Program-made: the position numbers and the translations under genes
Notes under the pieces: model-generated
Told to the model about the DNA's origin: nothing
Databases searched by the model: none
What the model saw: only the letters and a program-made list of their open reading frames with translations
Shown here: positions 62,222 to 64,000 of the stretch, piece by piece
Layout of the letters: every line of letters begins with the position of its first letter
Numbering within the stretch: the stretch's first letter is position 1
NCBI RefSeq assembly: GCF_000378825.1
Contig: NZ_KB900388.1
Span: forward strand, 4,657,901-4,721,900
Direction of reading: 5' to 3'
DNA: 64,000 bases
From: Salinispora vitiensis
Lineage (GTDB): Bacteria; Actinomycetota; Actinomycetes; Mycobacteriales; Micromonosporaceae

Positions 62222-64000
62222 ATGCCGAGGACGCCCGACCGGGGTCACCACGCGTTGGCCCTGCCCGAGGTCGTGCAGCGGCTCGAGACCGACACCGAGC
62301 GTGGCCTGAGCGACGCGGCGGCGGCCGACCGCCGGGAGCACTTCGGAGCCAACGTCCTACCGGCCGCCAGTCGCGGCGGCCTGCCCCGCCGGCTGCTTCG
62401 CCAGTTCCAGAACCCCCTCGTGTACGTGTTGGTGGGCGCCGGCCTGGTCACGCTGCTGCTCGCCGAGTACGTCGACTCGGTCGTGATCTTCGGTGTGGTT
62501 CTGGTCAACGCCCTGGTCGGGTTCCTGCAGGAGTCCAAGGCCGAGGCCGCGCTGGACGCGTTGCGGTCGATGGTGCGGACCGAGACCCGGGTGGTCCGGG
62601 ACGGCCAATCGCGGCGGGTGCCGTCGGCGGAGGTGGTCCCCGGGGACCTGGTGCTGGTCGAGGCGGGGGAGAAGGTCCCCGCCGACCTGCGCCTGGCCCG
62701 GGCCGACGAGGTCAGGGTCGACGAGTCGACCCTGACCGGTGAGTCGCAGCCCGTCCGCAAGGACGAGACCGTCGTCCCGGACGGGACGCCGGTGGCCGAT
62801 CGTCGCAACGTGCTCTACTCCGGCACGCTCGTCACCAGCGGCTCGGCGGCCGGTCTGGTCACGGCCACCGGGGCCGAGACGGAGCTGGGTCGGATTCATC
62901 GCCTGGTCGGCAGCGCCCAAGTGCTGGACACCCCGCTCACGACCAAGCTGGCCCGATTCAGCCGGCTGCTCACCGTCGTGATCCTGGTGCTCGCCGGGTT
63001 GGCCTTCGGAGTCGGCATCCTCCGGGGGGAGAGCGGCAGCGAGATGTTCACCGCCGCCGTGGCGTTGGCGGTGGGGGCCATTCCCGAAGGGCTGCCGGCG
63101 GCGGTGACGATCACGCTGGCGATCGGGGTGGGGCGGATGGCCCGCCGGCGAGCGGTGATCCGGCGGCTGCCGGCGGTGGAGACGCTGGGCAGCACGACGG
63201 TGATCTGTACGGACAAGACCGGCACCCTGACCGAGAACCAGATGACGGTACGGGCGCTCTGGACAGTCGCCGGCCGGTACGAGGTCACCGGCAGCGGATA
63301 CCGGCCCGCGGGTGAGCTCCGGGGTCCCGACGGCGAGGCCGCCCGGATCTCGGGTGCCGGGGCGCTGCGCTGGTCGCTGCTCGCCGGGGTGGCCTGCAAC
63401 GACGCCCGGCTGGTCGAGCGGGACGAGGAGTACGTGGTGCTCGGCGACCCGACCGAGGGCGCGATGCTGGTGGTGGCGGCCAAGGGTGGCCTGTGGGCCG
63501 CCGCGGTGGCCGAGGAGCTGCCCCGGGTCGCGTCGATTCCGTTCACCTCGGAGCGGCGTTTTATGGCGACTCTGCACGACACCGGGGACGGCGGACGGGT
63601 GGTGCTGGTCAAGGGCGCGGTCGAGCGGCTGGTGGAGTGGAGCGTCGCGGCGCTGGACGAGCAGGGGCGACCGGTGCCACTGGACCGGGACGAGATGCTG
63701 GCCGCCGCCGGTGCGCTCGCCGGCGAGGGGCTACGGGTACTGGCCACGGCGCAGGTGCGGCTGGACGGCGCGGCCGAGCTGGCGGAGCAGGAGTTGCCGG
63801 GCAGCCTGGTCCTCACCGGTCTGCACGCCATGCTTGATCCGCCCCGGGCGGCGGTCGCCGACGCGGTCGCCGCCAGCCAGCGAGCCGGAATCTCGGTGAA
63901 GATGATCACCGGCGACCACCAGCACACCGCGCGCGCCATCGCCGGTCGCCTCGGACTGCTGGCTGCGGAGCCGGGTCCCGGCGCGGTGCTCTCCGGCGCC
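62222..64000 (+). CDS. Cation-translocating P-type ATPase (3' end beyond the window)
   Basis: The frame is open from ATG 62222 to the window edge (593 codons) with no stop. It has the N-terminal cation-ATPase domain ([12 protein letters not shown]), the actuator motif TGES (172-175), the membrane word PEGLP (288-292), and the phosphorylation motif CTDKTGTLT with Asp331. These match P2-type (Ca2+ or related cation) ATPases, including the first and second halves of the membrane domain. GAGGAG lies five bases before the ATG. The C-terminal transmembrane part is missing only because the window ends. Confidence 0.92.
   Translation, partial: MPRTPDRGHHALALPEVVQRLETDTERGLSDAAAADRREHFGANVLPAASRGGLPRRLLRQFQNPLVYVLVGAGLVTLLLAEYVDSVVIFGVVLVNALVGFLQESKAEAALDALRSMVRTETRVVRDGQSRRVPSAEVVPGDLVLVEAGEKVPADLRLARADEVRVDESTLTGESQPVRKDETVVPDGTPVADRRNVLYSGTLVTSGSAAGLVTATGAETELGRIHRLVGSAQVLDTPLTTKLARFSRLLTVVILVLAGLAFGVGILRGESGSEMFTAAVALAVGAIPEGLPAAVTITLAIGVGRMARRRAVIRRLPAVETLGSTTVICTDKTGTLTENQMTVRALWTVAGRYEVTGSGYRPAGELRGPDGEAARISGAGALRWSLLAGVACNDARLVERDEEYVVLGDPTEGAMLVVAAKGGLWAAAVAEELPRVASIPFTSERRFMATLHDTGDGGRVVLVKGAVERLVEWSVAALDEQGRPVPLDRDEMLAAAGALAGEGLRVLATAQVRLDGAAELAEQELPGSLVLTGLHAMLDPPRAAVADAVAASQRAGISVKMITGDHQHTARAIAGRLGLLAAEPGPGAVLSGA

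Overview
The window is GC-rich actinobacterial DNA. High GC3 codon use, many GTG starts, leaderless promoters, PadR and LPXTG genes and the mix of catabolic and regulatory genes suggest a filamentous actinomycete, most likely Micromonosporaceae (Salinispora or Micromonospora type). That assignment is inference from gene style; no rRNA or tRNA gene is visible. I see no CRISPR array and no phage structural genes.

Layout. 1-6.6 kb: accessory region with a small membrane protein, an ImmA/IrrE metallopeptidase coupled to a MAB_1171c-type membrane protein, a DHA2-type drug exporter and a thiamine-diphosphate 2-oxoacid decarboxylase. 6.6-12.7 kb: an ABC exporter half-transporter, a large GmrSD-type (DUF262/DUF1524) putative restriction protein fused to an alkyltransferase-like domain, then a decayed zone with a flavin monooxygenase remnant. 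12.7-19.8 kb: acyl-CoA ligase, PadR regulator with a coupled membrane protein, MFS transporter, the first of three RCC1-repeat LPXTG surface proteins, and a sugar-nucleotide reductase-like protein. 20-30 kb: secreted phosphodiesterase-like protein, second RCC1 protein, an intact IS256-family insertion with 8-bp target repeats, a GlcD-GlcF-like oxidase fusion, and a GH15 enzyme. 30-31 kb: a short-chain dehydrogenase.

31-44 kb is a coherent glycan-foraging locus. It holds a GH5-type enzyme, a LacI regulator, a sugar ABC importer (lipoprotein plus two permeases), a secreted GH85 endo-beta-N-acetylglucosaminidase, a very large GH38 alpha-mannosidase and a coupled unknown gene. The likely scheme is: GH85 releases high-mannose N-glycans outside the cell, the ABC system imports them, GH38 trims alpha-mannose, and the GH5 enzyme cleaves the core Man-beta-GlcNAc. 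Two near-identical palindromes (TAAACCGATTTA and TAGACCGGTTTA) upstream of the two transcription units are candidate LacI operators. A divergent GH3/ROK pair at 50.9-53.6 kb may handle released GlcNAc.

44-50 kb: third RCC1 protein, a DUF72 protein, an unknown protein, an OmpR-type two-component system and an acetyltransferase. 52-64 kb: ROK regulator, an ABC ATPase, ribokinase, paired DUF6232 proteins, enoyl-CoA hydratase, an IlvG-like ThDP enzyme, small membrane and unknown proteins, the electron-transfer flavoprotein pair, and a cation P-type ATPase cut by the window end.

The most unusual items are the restriction/alkyltransferase-like fusion, the N-glycan locus with its operators, and the three RCC1-LPXTG paralogs sharing a conserved upstream element.
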